In this document: positions 44,237 through 54,793 of the stretch, piece by piece
Numbering within the stretch: position 1 is the first letter of the stretch
Layout of the letters: every line of letters begins with the position of its first letter
Assembly: GCF_000968535.2 (NCBI RefSeq)
Contig: NC_016112.1
Location: forward strand, 2,418,001 to 2,482,000
Direction: 5' to 3'
DNA: 64,000 nucleotides
Origin: Methylotuvimicrobium alcaliphilum 20Z
Lineage (GTDB): Bacteria > Pseudomonadota > Gammaproteobacteria > Methylococcales > Methylomonadaceae
Position numbers and translations under genes: made by a program
The notes under the pieces: model-generated
The model's database searches: none
What the model saw: the letters and a program-made list of their open reading frames with translations, nothing else
Told to the model about the DNA's origin: nothing

Positions 44237-47200
44237 TCATGGGTTTTCAAAGGGCCGTGGTACGGCATTGAGCGAACCGAGGGCCGTTTTATCGAGCCGT
44301 ACCGGATTATGATCGCTGCCGTCGTCGCAGTCGTGCAGAGTCGCTTCGGGGTAAATAGATTTCAGATCGGCCAGCAAATTGACCACGACTCTCAGCCGGT
44401 ACGACACGTCGATATAGTCTTGGTAATGCTTATCGAGCAAGGCTTTCAATTCGTCTTCGGTACCGGTTTTAAATTGAGCATCGGAACATAGCACGATCGG
44501 TGCCGGCTCGAACGATGACAAATCTTCCGGCGGTTCCAAGCCGTTTTCGACATAGCCGTTCAGCCAATCGGAAAACGCCGTGCCGTAATCGGCAAGAATG
44601 CCGGCGGCGCATCGGCACAACGACGTTTCGTCTCCATCGAGCAAAGCCTCGGCCAACAAGGCTTCGACTCTTTCCTGCAGGCGCTGTTCGGTCCAATCGA
44701 TCGAGGCGTTCGCTTCAAGCCACAAGCACCAAGCCGTTTCGAAACGTTCGAACTGCCGGCCGTAACGGGCGATTTCAGCAAAATGTTCGGTCAACCGAGA
44801 AACGATAGTGTTCCATAAAACGGCGCCGATCGCCGCGGCACACTCTATCCCGCCGGGATTCAGGATCGACTCGAATTCGCTTGCCAGCTGCGCCCGCAAA
44901 ACGTCCGGATCGAAATAATCCAGGGTTTTGCCGTGGTACCAGTCATTGAAGACTCGGCTGAATTCGCTAAAAATCGCTGTTGCACAGTCGCAGGCCTCCT
45001 CTTCCGTAGCCTGGTTTTGTTCGAGCAATAGCGCGGCCAACTCGTTCACGAGCGGTTCGCAGGGATTGTCGATAATCCCTTGATTGCCGACCCAACATAT
45101 TTTGCTCAATAAGTGCGCCGGCGTTTCTTGGCGTATCGTGCGTTCGGCAAACGCTCGCAAATCCAAGTTGACGTTATACGACGAGGTCCAGCCCGGCATG
45201 ACCCAGGTTAAACGAAACGAATAAGGGTCCTCAAAGCCGCAGGTTTTACATACGCCTTCAGAGCATACGGGATAAAGCGCGTCGCCGGGAAACTTCGGTC
45301 TGAGCAGCACATGTTCGACCAGGATCGTTCGTTGGTGCGCGCTCCAATTCAGTAAAACGGCCTTGATCTTTTGCGCCTCGGCCTCTGTCGCCAAATCATC
45401 CGGATGAGCGGCGCGCAATACGATCGTATCCTCCTCAAGCGTTAATCGATGAGTCTGCTCATCTATCCGATAAATTTCAGGGTCGCTCATTTGCTTGACG
45501 ACCGTACGGTAAGCGGCGGTGTTCGATGCAGCGTATGCGTCAAGCTCAAGCGTCCCGGTCAACCAGGGCCGATTATTCCAATCCATCAATTCAAAAGCGA
45601 TTTCGGTCTTGCCGGCGATGGTTTCCAATGGCGACAATGTCATCTTCAGATCGGCAATGCCCAGCAGCAGATTGACGCGTTTTTTCAGAACCGGATATTG
45701 CTTTTGCGCGCAAGCTTCGCCGGTAGTGTCGAACGACCGGTAACGGTACCGGCTAATTTCCGGCAGTCCTTTGAGCAGGGCGAGTTTGGTATCGATCAAG
45801 GATGCTTGCGCTTTTTGACGGCCGGCAAGGTCGCTTAGCAATAAGGTGTAGTCGGATAACTGTTCGCCGAAACGGGCCAATAAGTGATCGAGAAACCGGT
45901 TACGCCGCTGCAAGAATTCCGGTTCGGACTCGATCAGCTTTTCGAGTTTTTCTTTATCCAAACCGGCGACCAGATCGTCGTAACCATCGATAATATCTTG
46001 CGTTAACTCCTTGATAAAATAGGTTTGACGTATGCCGGGGTCCAACGAAAAACAATCGGCACTTTGCGCTAGCTGTGCTATTTGATTGGCTAAGAATTGC
46101 TCGAATACCAGCAAATAGGCTTTCAATTGTTTGGCTTGAGCCCGGCGTAATTTGGACGCATGGCTGGGCAGGCCTTCGGGGCTGATGCCATAGCTCTGCG
46201 GAAATTCGTTTTGTATCGAAAAATAATGGCCGGGATCTCGGTATGTTCCCTTCGGCAACGGCAGGTCTTTCGGCGTATTTTTGATCTTCGGGCGTTCGGC
46301 TTCGCCGCGTAATTGATGCAAGGTCGCAATGGCTTCGTCGTGCCTCGCTTGAAAAGGCAGGCCGTTTTTAAAAAACAAGAATCGCGATGCTTCGCGGTAA
46401 AATCGCGGCTGTCTGCGATCGTCGAGCATCAGCAACCAGGCCGCGCTGATTCGATCCGGATTGAACAAAGGCTTGCCGTCGTTTTGCCAAATCGGGTCAG
46501 CCTTGCCTTTGACGATTCGGCCTTGCGAATCGTAGAGGGTCAACTGCAGGTTGTTGACCGCCAGAACGCCGTCGATCGCCATCAAACGCTTGACGATATC
46601 GGACGTTCTGATTTCCGATTTCAACATTGCTCGCTGCAGATCTTCGGATTTGATGAAACCGTTGTCGAGCGCCGGCCCGTTGAAAATAGCTTCGACCGAC
46701 AAGCCTTCATCGAGCAATTCTTGCAAACTGTAAAACGCGATCGGCGGGTTCAGATAATGCTCGATTTCCTGCCAGATGCGCGCTTGCACGCGGTCGATAT
46801 CGACATCGGAGGCCACTTCGAGATCGGCGCATACCGCAATTTCGGCCAACGCTATGCCTTCGATACGGCAATAATCCTCATCGAGATTGCGTCTCTGATG
46901 CAATGACAGCTTGGCCTGTTCGACGGCCTTGGCGATCTTGAGCGTTTTGCGCCGGTAGAGCCCGACGATTCCCGAATCCGAAGCGTCCAGCAGCAACTCC
47001 TCCAGTTCGTCCAGCGTCGTTTCCCCCTGTGCATCGGCATTGCCGAACACGCGCAGCGTGGCATTGTCGATTGCCAGCGTTAATTCTTCCGATGTCAACA
47101 GAAAATCCACATAGAACAATTCCCGCCAATGTCTTTTTAAATAGCTTTCCTTGTCGGCCTGATCCAGAGCCGAGTCGGTCAAGACATCGTAGCCTTTGGC

Positions 47201-47908
47201 CGCACCGATTCGAACACTGATCTCATAATCGTGGAAATTATCTAAAAAAGCCTGCCATTCGTCCGCTGCGGACAAGGATAAATCAGGGAAACGCACTTCG
47301 ACGACCCGAGTCTGAACTCTGCCTTCGGCGTCATAAAAAAGGCGCGTTTTCTGAATTTTGCGGGCATTCAAGTCGCCCAGCTCAGGATCGGATTCCAGTT
47401 CCAGCAGAACCTCGTATAAACCCAATACCGCTACTTTTTTCGGGGCTAACTCGCCTTGCTCGGGCTTCCGGTAGGACAAAACCAAACGCTCATCGTCGCA
47501 TAGTGCGTAATAATCGGTTTCGCAGGCGCATTGCTTACAAAATACCCAAGCATTACGCACCGGCTCCAAATCGATTAGCACGCGCCTGAAATCGTCCGGT
47601 GTGACGGGACCGTTCGTTAGTATCTCGCGTGCAGTATAAAACGCTTGAGCCGGGAACGGGTCGGCGGCGGTCGAGGATTCTCGGGTCAACAAGTCCTTGA
47701 TATCCCAACCGCTTCGATAAGCGATATCGGTCAACGCATAACATAAGGCTTCCAGGATCGTGATGCCCGGATCGTGGGTGTTGTAATCGGTCCAATGCCG
47801 ACTGCCGGCCTGCTCGATATAGCCGATGCCTTCGCGGCGCAACGCAAAAAAGTCTTCGCTAGGCTTTTGCGAATCCAGTCGGGGTAAGAAAACGGCTGGC
47901 TCTTTCAT
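44237..47908 (-). CDS. eCIS baseplate protein, Afp12-like
   Basis: 1223 residues from the ATG at 47906-47908, overlapping the upstream gene's stop as ATGA; a GTG three codons earlier is less likely. The hallmark segment HWTDYNTHDPGITILEALCYALTDIAYR lies near residues 38-65. It is the baseplate-wedge signature of Afp12-type proteins, related to gpJ/gp6. A cluster CFEDPYS-like cysteine motif (CSEGVCKTCGFEDPYSF) follows near residue 900. The C-terminal 300 residues are helical. It should form the outer baseplate wedge with the Afp11-like protein encoded upstream. Confidence 0.85.
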   Translation of the reverse strand: MKEPAVFLPRLDSQKPSEDFFALRREGIGYIEQAGSRHWTDYNTHDPGITILEALCYALTDIAYRSGWDIKDLLTRESSTAADPFPAQAFYTAREILTNGPVTPDDFRRVLIDLEPVRNAWVFCKQCACETDYYALCDDERLVLSYRKPEQGELAPKKVAVLGLYEVLLELESDPELGDLNARKIQKTRLFYDAEGRVQTRVVEVRFPDLSLSAADEWQAFLDNFHDYEISVRIGAAKGYDVLTDSALDQADKESYLKRHWRELFYVDFLLTSEELTLAIDNATLRVFGNADAQGETTLDELEELLLDASDSGIVGLYRRKTLKIAKAVEQAKLSLHQRRNLDEDYCRIEGIALAEIAVCADLEVASDVDIDRVQARIWQEIEHYLNPPIAFYSLQELLDEGLSVEAIFNGPALDNGFIKSEDLQRAMLKSEIRTSDIVKRLMAIDGVLAVNNLQLTLYDSQGRIVKGKADPIWQNDGKPLFNPDRISAAWLLMLDDRRQPRFYREASRFLFFKNGLPFQARHDEAIATLHQLRGEAERPKIKNTPKDLPLPKGTYRDPGHYFSIQNEFPQSYGISPEGLPSHASKLRRAQAKQLKAYLLVFEQFLANQIAQLAQSADCFSLDPGIRQTYFIKELTQDIIDGYDDLVAGLDKEKLEKLIESEPEFLQRRNRFLDHLLARFGEQLSDYTLLLSDLAGRQKAQASLIDTKLALLKGLPEISRYRYRSFDTTGEACAQKQYPVLKKRVNLLLGIADLKMTLSPLETIAGKTEIAFELMDWNNRPWLTGTLELDAYAASNTAAYRTVVKQMSDPEIYRIDEQTHRLTLEEDTIVLRAAHPDDLATEAEAQKIKAVLLNWSAHQRTILVEHVLLRPKFPGDALYPVCSEGVCKTCGFEDPYSFRLTWVMPGWTSSYNVNLDLRAFAERTIRQETPAHLLSKICWVGNQGIIDNPCEPLVNELAALLLEQNQATEEEACDCATAIFSEFSRVFNDWYHGKTLDYFDPDVLRAQLASEFESILNPGGIECAAAIGAVLWNTIVSRLTEHFAEIARYGRQFERFETAWCLWLEANASIDWTEQRLQERVEALLAEALLDGDETSLCRCAAGILADYGTAFSDWLNGYVENGLEPPEDLSSFEPAPIVLCSDAQFKTGTEDELKALLDKHYQDYIDVSYRLRVVVNLLADLKSIYPEATLHDCDDGSDHNPVRLDKTALGSLNAVPRPFENP

Positions 47909-50900
47909 GGTTCGCACGGACAGGTTTCGCCGAGTTCATGCACTGCGGCGGGTTTGATGACATCGATTTGGTGTTCGCCGGCCGGCGCCGAAACCAAAAT
48001 CGATGCCGCAGTCGAGCCTGCCGCCTCATGGACCGCGACGTCTCCTGTCGCCCCGCCGCTATCGTGATACAACACAAAGTCGGTCAAATAATCGACATAA
48101 GTCTGCTCTTCGATGAAACGAATCAATACCGATTGATGAATTTTTCCGCCGAAAGAGGGCTTTGCATCGTTCGCAAAAGCCCAGGGCGACAAAAACCGGG
48201 TAATCGCTTGGCGTAGCGTATTGCGATAAAACGTCTCGTCGAAGCCTTCATGAAAACGGACTTTACACGAGCAGTGCACGGTCTCGAAGCGCGGATTGCG
48301 AACATGCAAGTTGACGAAACAGGGCACGCGCGAACTCAAAAAATCCTTGATTTCATCGAGCAAGCCCAGACTCGTATAGGGTTTGAGGGGATCGCGATAC
48401 GTTTGGAATCGCAGATTGGGAATCGCGACTAGCGTAACATGGCCCGGCGCGAGTTCCCGGTAGATGAAATCGCCGTTTTCTCCGGGCTCGTACTGAGTAT
48501 GATTCAGGCATTTGACGCGATAAATTTGCGGAAAGGCTTCCAAAACCAGGTGTTCGTAATCCCAAAGCGCGACCGCTCTGTCCTTATGACGCAAACGTTC
48601 GCTAACGCGTGTATAAAAAGCCGACGGCGTTTCGGCGCCACGTCCGCCGAACGCTGAAAAAGGCTGCTCGATCTTTTTGACGGCCGCATTTGGCCGCTCC
48701 AACTTGCTAATCGTGCCGGCTTTTAGCGGTTTCGCCGAGAAGCCGGGATCGTTGCCTCGGTCGCTAAAGGTCGCCTGTAAGGCTTGCGCGGAAACGGCCT
48801 GTAAACGGCAAACCGCTTCGCTGTGCGATGCAACCGCCGCCCTTAGCCAATGCATGCCGGGGGGCAAAATCGAGTTGTTGTTATCGGCGTCGTTCGGCAG
48901 TGCAAACCTGATGATGCCGGAGTTCAATAGACCGCCCGCGCCGTCCTCGACTTCGTCTTTCTTGAAAGCGATCCATTCGTTACCCCGTAGATAACTCCAG
49001 TGGATATGCGGGTCGGGTTTGATCGTCAACGGGTCGGCCGTGCCGTCCGCGACTTGGAACAGCAGCGACAGGTTTTGCGGCGGTTCGAGCCCTGTTAGTC
49101 CGATGTAAAACTCGGCTTCGCTCATTATTTCGTCATGGTTTTGTTGGAAACGAAAACCCGGTATCAAATAAACCTTACGCGTCGAATTAAGAAACGGATG
49201 CTGTTCACAGTGACCGAACGGCGCCAAATGAAAGAAAAAGGCTTGCCTATTCCGCCAAATGCCTGAATCGGTGCTATCGAGCGCAATCATTTGCTCATCC
49301 GTGGTGTAATCAAGAGTCAACTCGGTCATCCATGGGCCGACAGGAGGCTTGGGCTTGATAGGCTCGTCACCTAGGACTTCGCCTATTCCCTCAACCATCG
49401 TCGAGACACCGGCAACAAGGCCTGCAACGTTATTATTGAATTGAATAGTCTGGGCACCGAAATCCTCAATAAGTTGACTGCCGGCCGACATAACAACCGA
49501 TGTCTTTTCAGTTACCCACTTACCGGCATTATCGAGCTTGATCATTTCGCTCGCTATCCGATTGATATCATCATGAGTATTGGCTACGAGACTCATAAAA
49601 GTATTGATCGTTTGAGTTAGGTTGGTGACCCCCGTTTTTTCTTCTATTTCTTTTGCAATATTGACGACCGTATTTTTCAAATTGGAAAGCCTGGTTACTG
49701 TTTCATTCAATCGACCAATGAGATCAGGAACTCCCTCACTAGCATCGTCAGGAGTAAGTAAACCTGGAAGATTACTCCAGTCATTGACGCCAACAAGGTC
49801 TATCTCTACGTCAAAAGATTGTTGTAAAAGATTACGGATAGCAGGTCCGATTTCCCCTGTCATTTCGACGTAGACTTGGTTTATTTTTTCAAAAACTTTC
49901 TCAGTGTTTTGGATCACTTCAGGAAACCTTTCAATCAAATCATTGGTAACTTCAGCCATCTGAGTGGGTAATTGACTGAGATTTTCAATGACTGAATTGT
50001 GCAAATCATTGAATTCTTGCACCCTAGTATTGATTTGGCCGATAAAATCGACTGCCGTCTGCACTCCCTTTGCCAATTCCTTATCGTTATCCATCAGCTT
50101 TCTGATGTAATCGATCAAAGCTTTTTCATACTTGTCTTGCCCGAAACCTTCGCTCGTCGAAAACCGCACAAAACCATGACGCGCAGCGGAGTTATAAAAC
50201 ACTGGCTCATTGAAATCGGCGGCATCAACGATGGTTTGATTGATTTCGCTATCTAGCGAATAGGAATCGCTTGTAATCGCTTTGGTCTCGCTAGTCGCTT
50301 GTTTCCAGGTCCCCGACTGTAAATAATCGATTTTGATATTGACTTGGGTACCGAAAGGCTCGGGAGGATTTTGCCATTGCAAATTGACTTTCGCTGAAAG
50401 CAGTCTTTTTTGAAAGGCTTCTTTGGAACCCAGGATTAATGAACTATTGGCCACCGGAGCTGGGCCGAATGGCTGGAAAGGCTTAGAGGCGACCACCGAA
50501 CCGAAATCATTGGAAACCTTTAAGGTTCTGAGTCCTTTGACGGCAACGTTCAATCCGATTTTATCGAGCACTGCGTTGGCGAGTAACGCCACAGGATAAA
50601 GGCGGTCGCTTTGATGCCGAAATTTGACTAATAAAATCGGCAAGTTGGTTGAAAAATCAAAGCCATGAACTTTAGGGCTATACGCCGTTATTGCAGGATC
50701 GGCCCCGGAAAGTTTGATTTTCAATTGAAGCCTGCCTTGCACGCTTTCAAATTTCATTGCCGACTTTTCGAGCCAACCTTCTTCGGTAGACAAAGAACAA
50801 ACCAGATCCGCTTTCAAATCGCCGGGCAACGTATTGAAAGTAATATCACTCAAATAAAATTCGACCGTCACGGTCCGCTCGCCTTCGGCCAACCATAAAT

Positions 50901-52302
50901 AGTGCGAAGCGATAGCAAAACCCAGTTCGGCCTCGGGCATCGCAATGCTGTCCAGTTGCGCATTGCTATAGCGTTTATTGAAAAAAGGATGCCAAGATTG
51001 TTCTTCGTTGGTCAGTTTCTCCCCCAGTCCGTCTTCGGAATCGGCAACCGGCGAGGCATAGTAACGGCCCGACTGTTTAGCCGCGTTGACACCCAATTCG
51101 GCAACCGCTTCGCCGCCATGCCGGTAAACGGTCTTCAGCGCCGCGACCTTCGCTTTATTGGCAATGAAATCGCGGTCGTTCGTAAAAAAGGCCTCGATGC
51201 CTGACTCGTCCTTTCCGGCCTTGAACGACACGCCACTATCGAACAGGTGGCTGTCGGCATGTTTAGCCAATTCGGCCAATAAATGGACCCGAGGCGGTTC
51301 GGCGGGTTTTTCCTTGAGCTGTAAAATGTCCCGGTAATAAAAATCCAGGTGCCGGCTTGTCAAGGTGTTGATCTCGGCCCGCGTCCCTTCGAATAAGCGT
51401 AAGAAGGCGATCAGCAGCGCATAATGCGGTTCATGATTGCCGTTTTGAATGAACGAATGTTCCAATTCTTGTTTGGCTTCAACGACGATGCGCGCATAGA
51501 TTTTTAAAAAATCATCGAATATCGATGTAAAAAGGTTGTGACTGGCGATCGAATTATGGATCGAAAACCAATAATTCGGATTGGACGGGTCAAGCAGTGG
51601 GCCGAAAACCCCCGCATCCTTGACGATGCTGTCGATGTAATGCGGCCAATCCGGAAAGTTGCCGATGATCCAATCTTTCGAAAAGGGCCTTCGATAGATA
51701 TCGCCGAAGGCTTGGGCTTCTTGACCGAATATCGTCAATTCCGCAGCAACGTCCAGCTCGTCGGCGGTCAATCCGAAATCGCTCTCGTAAGCCTTGTAGT
51801 AGGCGATAAGCCGTTTGAAACCTTGCGCCGACTGCGATCGTATGCGGTTTTGCAAAAGATTTTTCAGCGCCGTATCGACCGGCAAGTTTTCTTTCAAGCG
51901 GTCTAGTCGCTTGGCCATGGTCGCCGCGATACTGAACAAGAAACCCAAGCGTTGTTTGAGCGCCTCTGCTTGCGTTCGATTGCCGCTATTATTCAAAAAA
52001 TCGAAATAGGCTTTGACTGCCGAGCGGTACGCGTCGACGTCTTGTATCGCGGCGACAGCCAACAACACAGAGACATCCTTATCGAAAAAACTTTGCCAAT
52101 CGCCGGTGACGCTGTTGTTCGGGTCATAATAATTGAGATAGGCCGAATAGGCTTTTGCAAACACCAGACCGTACTCCGGTCCTCGTTCATTGACCGGCAC
52201 ATGGTTCGGATCCAAAGCCTTCGGCACACGCAAGTCTCGGCTGCTGCCTTCATGCGCTAGCCTCGAGGCATCGGTGTTTTGTTTGCAATCCGAGTTGGCC
52301 AT
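47905..52302 (-). CDS. eCIS baseplate protein, Afp11-like, with a large coiled-coil insertion
   Basis: 1465 residues, longer than usual for the role. The C-terminal part has the gpJ-type segment ALWDYEHLVLEAFPQIYRVKCLNHTQ and KDFLSSRVPCFVNLHVRNPRFETV, which identify an Afp11/gpJ baseplate wedge. The N-terminal half contains LLAELAKHADSHLFDSGVSFKAGKD, typical of eCIS gpJ proteins. Between about residues 700 and 985 lies an acidic coiled coil (TAVDFIGQINTRVQEFNDLH; VFEKINQVYVEMTGEIGPAI). Its DNA (about 49350-50200) is more A+T-rich than the flanks. The insertion seems to be an added domain. Position: just after gp25, as in other clusters. Confidence 0.85.
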   Translation of the reverse strand: MANSDCKQNTDASRLAHEGSSRDLRVPKALDPNHVPVNERGPEYGLVFAKAYSAYLNYYDPNNSVTGDWQSFFDKDVSVLLAVAAIQDVDAYRSAVKAYFDFLNNSGNRTQAEALKQRLGFLFSIAATMAKRLDRLKENLPVDTALKNLLQNRIRSQSAQGFKRLIAYYKAYESDFGLTADELDVAAELTIFGQEAQAFGDIYRRPFSKDWIIGNFPDWPHYIDSIVKDAGVFGPLLDPSNPNYWFSIHNSIASHNLFTSIFDDFLKIYARIVVEAKQELEHSFIQNGNHEPHYALLIAFLRLFEGTRAEINTLTSRHLDFYYRDILQLKEKPAEPPRVHLLAELAKHADSHLFDSGVSFKAGKDESGIEAFFTNDRDFIANKAKVAALKTVYRHGGEAVAELGVNAAKQSGRYYASPVADSEDGLGEKLTNEEQSWHPFFNKRYSNAQLDSIAMPEAELGFAIASHYLWLAEGERTVTVEFYLSDITFNTLPGDLKADLVCSLSTEEGWLEKSAMKFESVQGRLQLKIKLSGADPAITAYSPKVHGFDFSTNLPILLVKFRHQSDRLYPVALLANAVLDKIGLNVAVKGLRTLKVSNDFGSVVASKPFQPFGPAPVANSSLILGSKEAFQKRLLSAKVNLQWQNPPEPFGTQVNIKIDYLQSGTWKQATSETKAITSDSYSLDSEINQTIVDAADFNEPVFYNSAARHGFVRFSTSEGFGQDKYEKALIDYIRKLMDNDKELAKGVQTAVDFIGQINTRVQEFNDLHNSVIENLSQLPTQMAEVTNDLIERFPEVIQNTEKVFEKINQVYVEMTGEIGPAIRNLLQQSFDVEIDLVGVNDWSNLPGLLTPDDASEGVPDLIGRLNETVTRLSNLKNTVVNIAKEIEEKTGVTNLTQTINTFMSLVANTHDDINRIASEMIKLDNAGKWVTEKTSVVMSAGSQLIEDFGAQTIQFNNNVAGLVAGVSTMVEGIGEVLGDEPIKPKPPVGPWMTELTLDYTTDEQMIALDSTDSGIWRNRQAFFFHLAPFGHCEQHPFLNSTRKVYLIPGFRFQQNHDEIMSEAEFYIGLTGLEPPQNLSLLFQVADGTADPLTIKPDPHIHWSYLRGNEWIAFKKDEVEDGAGGLLNSGIIRFALPNDADNNNSILPPGMHWLRAAVASHSEAVCRLQAVSAQALQATFSDRGNDPGFSAKPLKAGTISKLERPNAAVKKIEQPFSAFGGRGAETPSAFYTRVSERLRHKDRAVALWDYEHLVLEAFPQIYRVKCLNHTQYEPGENGDFIYRELAPGHVTLVAIPNLRFQTYRDPLKPYTSLGLLDEIKDFLSSRVPCFVNLHVRNPRFETVHCSCKVRFHEGFDETFYRNTLRQAITRFLSPWAFANDAKPSFGGKIHQSVLIRFIEEQTYVDYLTDFVLYHDSGGATGDVAVHEAAGSTAASILVSAPAGEHQIDVIKPAAVHELGETCPCEP

Positions 52303-52305
52303 GAT

Positions 52306-52743
52306 TCAATCGCTATCGGGCAAGAGGTTGACGGCTGCGGTTAGGTTAATATCGGTACCCTCCAATTTGTAATAGGGATAAACGAAATTGAAGCGCGAGT
52401 TCGTAGCCTTGACGCGGTAGATCACTTCGATCAATACCACGCCCTCGAGCTCCAGGCTATCGTCGAGCCGAACGCTTTCCAGTTCGACACGCGGCTCATG
52501 ATATAAAATCGCCGATTCCACTTTGTCCGCCATCAAGGTCTTCATGCGCGTATCCAAATTTTCGAACACCAACTCCTGCAAATTACAGCCGTATCTAGGC
52601 AGCATCGTGCGCTCGCCTTGCGCGGTGCTCAGTAGAATCTCAAGGCTCGAAGCGATGTCCGCTTCGGCTTCGAGCATCGTAACGCCGCCACTTGCCCGGT
52701 TGAATGTCGGCGGAAAAGACCAGCCGCGTCCGAGAAAACTCAT
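52306..52743 (-). CDS. eCIS baseplate protein, gp25-like (Afp9)
   Basis: 145 residues. The gp25 pattern is clear: ADIASSLEILLSTAQGERTMLPRYGCNLQELVFENL, with the conserved GERxMxPxxG, and the C-terminal strand VLIEVIYRVKATNSRFNFVYPYY. This small protein starts sheath polymerisation on the baseplate in phage T4 and T6SS. A GGAGG site precedes the ATG. It lies between the PAAR and Afp11-like genes. Confidence 0.94.
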   Translation of the reverse strand: MSFLGRGWSFPPTFNRASGGVTMLEAEADIASSLEILLSTAQGERTMLPRYGCNLQELVFENLDTRMKTLMADKVESAILYHEPRVELESVRLDDSLELEGVVLIEVIYRVKATNSRFNFVYPYYKLEGTDINLTAAVNLLPDSD

Positions 52744-52744
52744 G

Positions 52745-53014
52745 TCATCCTCCTATCAATACTGTCGGCATACCGGGCGGCAGGATCGCGCCGCCCGAAG
52801 CGCTCGAATCGCCGACACGCGCGGCCGGCATGCCGCCGATCATGACCGTTGCCGAACCCATGATAATCGCATCGACTCCGCACGAATCTCCCAAGCGCGC
52901 CGCCGGCAGACCGCCGATCAAAACGGTCGGTTCGCCCGGCGGAATGATCGGCACCGGGGCGCCTTGCGTCGCGGTGCTGACGATCATGTCGGTGATTCTG
53001 GCTGCCGGTAACAT
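52745..53014 (-). CDS. PAAR-repeat spike tip protein (Afp10 role)
   Basis: 89 residues with repeated PAAR units: MLPAARITDMIV, GGLPAARLGDSCG, GGMPAARVGDSSA, and glycine-proline turns such as PPGEPTVLIGG. PAAR proteins cap the VgrG-like spike with a sharp, zinc-bound cone. There is no C-terminal effector extension. A GGAG Shine-Dalgarno lies eight bases before the ATG, 12 bases after the spike gene. Confidence 0.95.
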   Translation of the reverse strand: MLPAARITDMIVSTATQGAPVPIIPPGEPTVLIGGLPAARLGDSCGVDAIIMGSATVMIGGMPAARVGDSSASGGAILPPGMPTVLIGG

Positions 53015-53026
53015 CGCTTCATCTCC

Positions 53027-54793
53027 TCAATTGATCTGCACGACGCCGCCTTGGATCGTGGTGCTGGCACTGCCCTTGACCGTGGTGCTGGCGCCGGAAA
53101 TTTCGGCCGAACCGGAACCCGAGGCCTTGAATTCGGCTTGCGCGCTCAGTTCGGTATTGATGCCTTCGATCTTGACGTCACCGGCGGCTTGTAATATCAA
53201 GTCTTTGACGCTTTCGAGCTTGATGCCGTCGGCATTCATGGTGACTTTATTGCCGTTCTGATCCTCGATCACGACAGCCTGATCGGCTTCGGACAAAGTC
53301 AGACGGTTGCCGCCCGGCGTTTCGAGCACGACGACCTTGTTTTCATCGTCGAAGGTCAGGGCCATCTTTTCGCGGCTGACATAGCCTTTCAGATGATTGT
53401 CGTCCTTCGCTGTCTCCGGCGCCGGTTTCGCACTGCTGTGGCACATGCCCAACACGACCGGATAACGCGGATCGTCACCGAGAAATCCGACCACGACTTC
53501 ATCGCCGATCTCGGGCCGAAAAAATGTTCCTCGACCGTCGCCGGCATCGAGCGTTGCAAGCCTTGCCCAAATGCCTTCATCGGCCGTGTCGACCAGCGGC
53601 AGCCGAACCTTTATTCTGTCTTCGCCTTTGGGATCGCTTTCCAATACCGTCACGACGCCCATTTGCAATCCGCAGACCGACGGCAATAATCCCGCCGCCG
53701 GCAACGGGCGTAAATTATAGGTTTCGGCGAATAGATCGGGATTTAGGCCCAGTTGCGCATCGGTTTCCCAGTTGCCGCCGGAAACGCAATGCCGCACGCC
53801 CGACACATAAAACAGTCCGGCAAAGCGCTCGCCGATGCCGCTGACTTCGATCACGGTCCCCGGCATGACCTCGGCAATGCCTTGAAATTTCGCTCGGCCT
53901 CTGATTCTGGCTAGACGCTCCTTCAACAAACGCGCATCGGCCCAGGTTTTCAATTCCGGCTGACTCAATCCGCCGCCATGGCGTATTTCATGCATTTCAG
54001 TGCCTAATATCGCCGCCAATGTCTCGGCATCGATATTGCCGGCACTGGCGGATTTCGGTTCGGAAGCTTCGGCTTCGATCAATGTCTGATCGGCCGCATG
54101 CCAAGCCGTAGCCTTGATTCCGGGACTTTGCAAACGTGCATCGATTTCGGCATCCAGTTCCAACAGGGTCGAACCGTAACCGACCTTCACGACCGATTCT
54201 TCGCCGGTTGCGGGCTTGCCGACGGTAATCGCATCGTCGCCGACATTGACGACGAAACCGTTCGCTTCGGCCCGGCATAGCATAAAATCCCAATCGGTCG
54301 ATTCGAATTGCACGACCTCTTGTAAATCCGGTTCCGTCGTATCGCTCGTGCCGGTCAAGCCGTAATCGCCGAATAATGTTTCGATAATGTCGCTGTCTTT
54401 TTGTTCGGTAAAGTAGCGGCTGTGTATGCCGGACGTCATTTTGACCGCTTCATGCCGGCAGTCCAGAATCAAGAGGCTTTCGTTTTTTCTGAGCTTGATA
54501 CTATGCTTGACGATCATGCCTTTAAATACCGTGGCGTTTTGCGAGCGGTAACCGAACTGAATCTCGATCTTTTGACCCGGAATGAACAATCCGGTATTAC
54601 TGGCGGGAAAGTCGGCTTGCGCCGCTTCGCCGTCTTTCAGTTGAATCGTGGCTGACGGAATCCGGTTCAATTCTTTATTGACGCTGACCGATAGCACCTG
54701 AAATTGTCCCGGAATTTCGGTGCCGTCGATTAATAAGGCCACCGTGCAGACATCGGGAGTGGCCGGCGTTGGAATGGCGGATTCGTTTCTCAT
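53027..54793 (-). CDS. eCIS central spike protein, VgrG-like (Afp8)
   Basis: 588 residues. It begins with a gp27-like domain (FQVLSVSVNKELNRIPSATIQLKDG; IQFGYRSQNATVFKGMIVKHSI). An OB-fold/gp5 base follows (KVRLPLVDTADEGIWARLATLDAGDGRGTFFRPEIGDEVVVGFLGDDPRYPVVLG). It ends in a beta-helix needle of short repeats (SADQAVVIEDQNGNKVTMN-like; DVKIEGINTELSAQAEF; GASTTVKGSASTTIQGGVVQIN). It is the trimeric spike below the tube. No C-terminal toxin is fused. It overlaps the LysM gene by four bases. Confidence 0.95.
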   Translation of the reverse strand: MRNESAIPTPATPDVCTVALLIDGTEIPGQFQVLSVSVNKELNRIPSATIQLKDGEAAQADFPASNTGLFIPGQKIEIQFGYRSQNATVFKGMIVKHSIKLRKNESLLILDCRHEAVKMTSGIHSRYFTEQKDSDIIETLFGDYGLTGTSDTTEPDLQEVVQFESTDWDFMLCRAEANGFVVNVGDDAITVGKPATGEESVVKVGYGSTLLELDAEIDARLQSPGIKATAWHAADQTLIEAEASEPKSASAGNIDAETLAAILGTEMHEIRHGGGLSQPELKTWADARLLKERLARIRGRAKFQGIAEVMPGTVIEVSGIGERFAGLFYVSGVRHCVSGGNWETDAQLGLNPDLFAETYNLRPLPAAGLLPSVCGLQMGVVTVLESDPKGEDRIKVRLPLVDTADEGIWARLATLDAGDGRGTFFRPEIGDEVVVGFLGDDPRYPVVLGMCHSSAKPAPETAKDDNHLKGYVSREKMALTFDDENKVVVLETPGGNRLTLSEADQAVVIEDQNGNKVTMNADGIKLESVKDLILQAAGDVKIEGINTELSAQAEFKASGSGSAEISGASTTVKGSASTTIQGGVVQIN

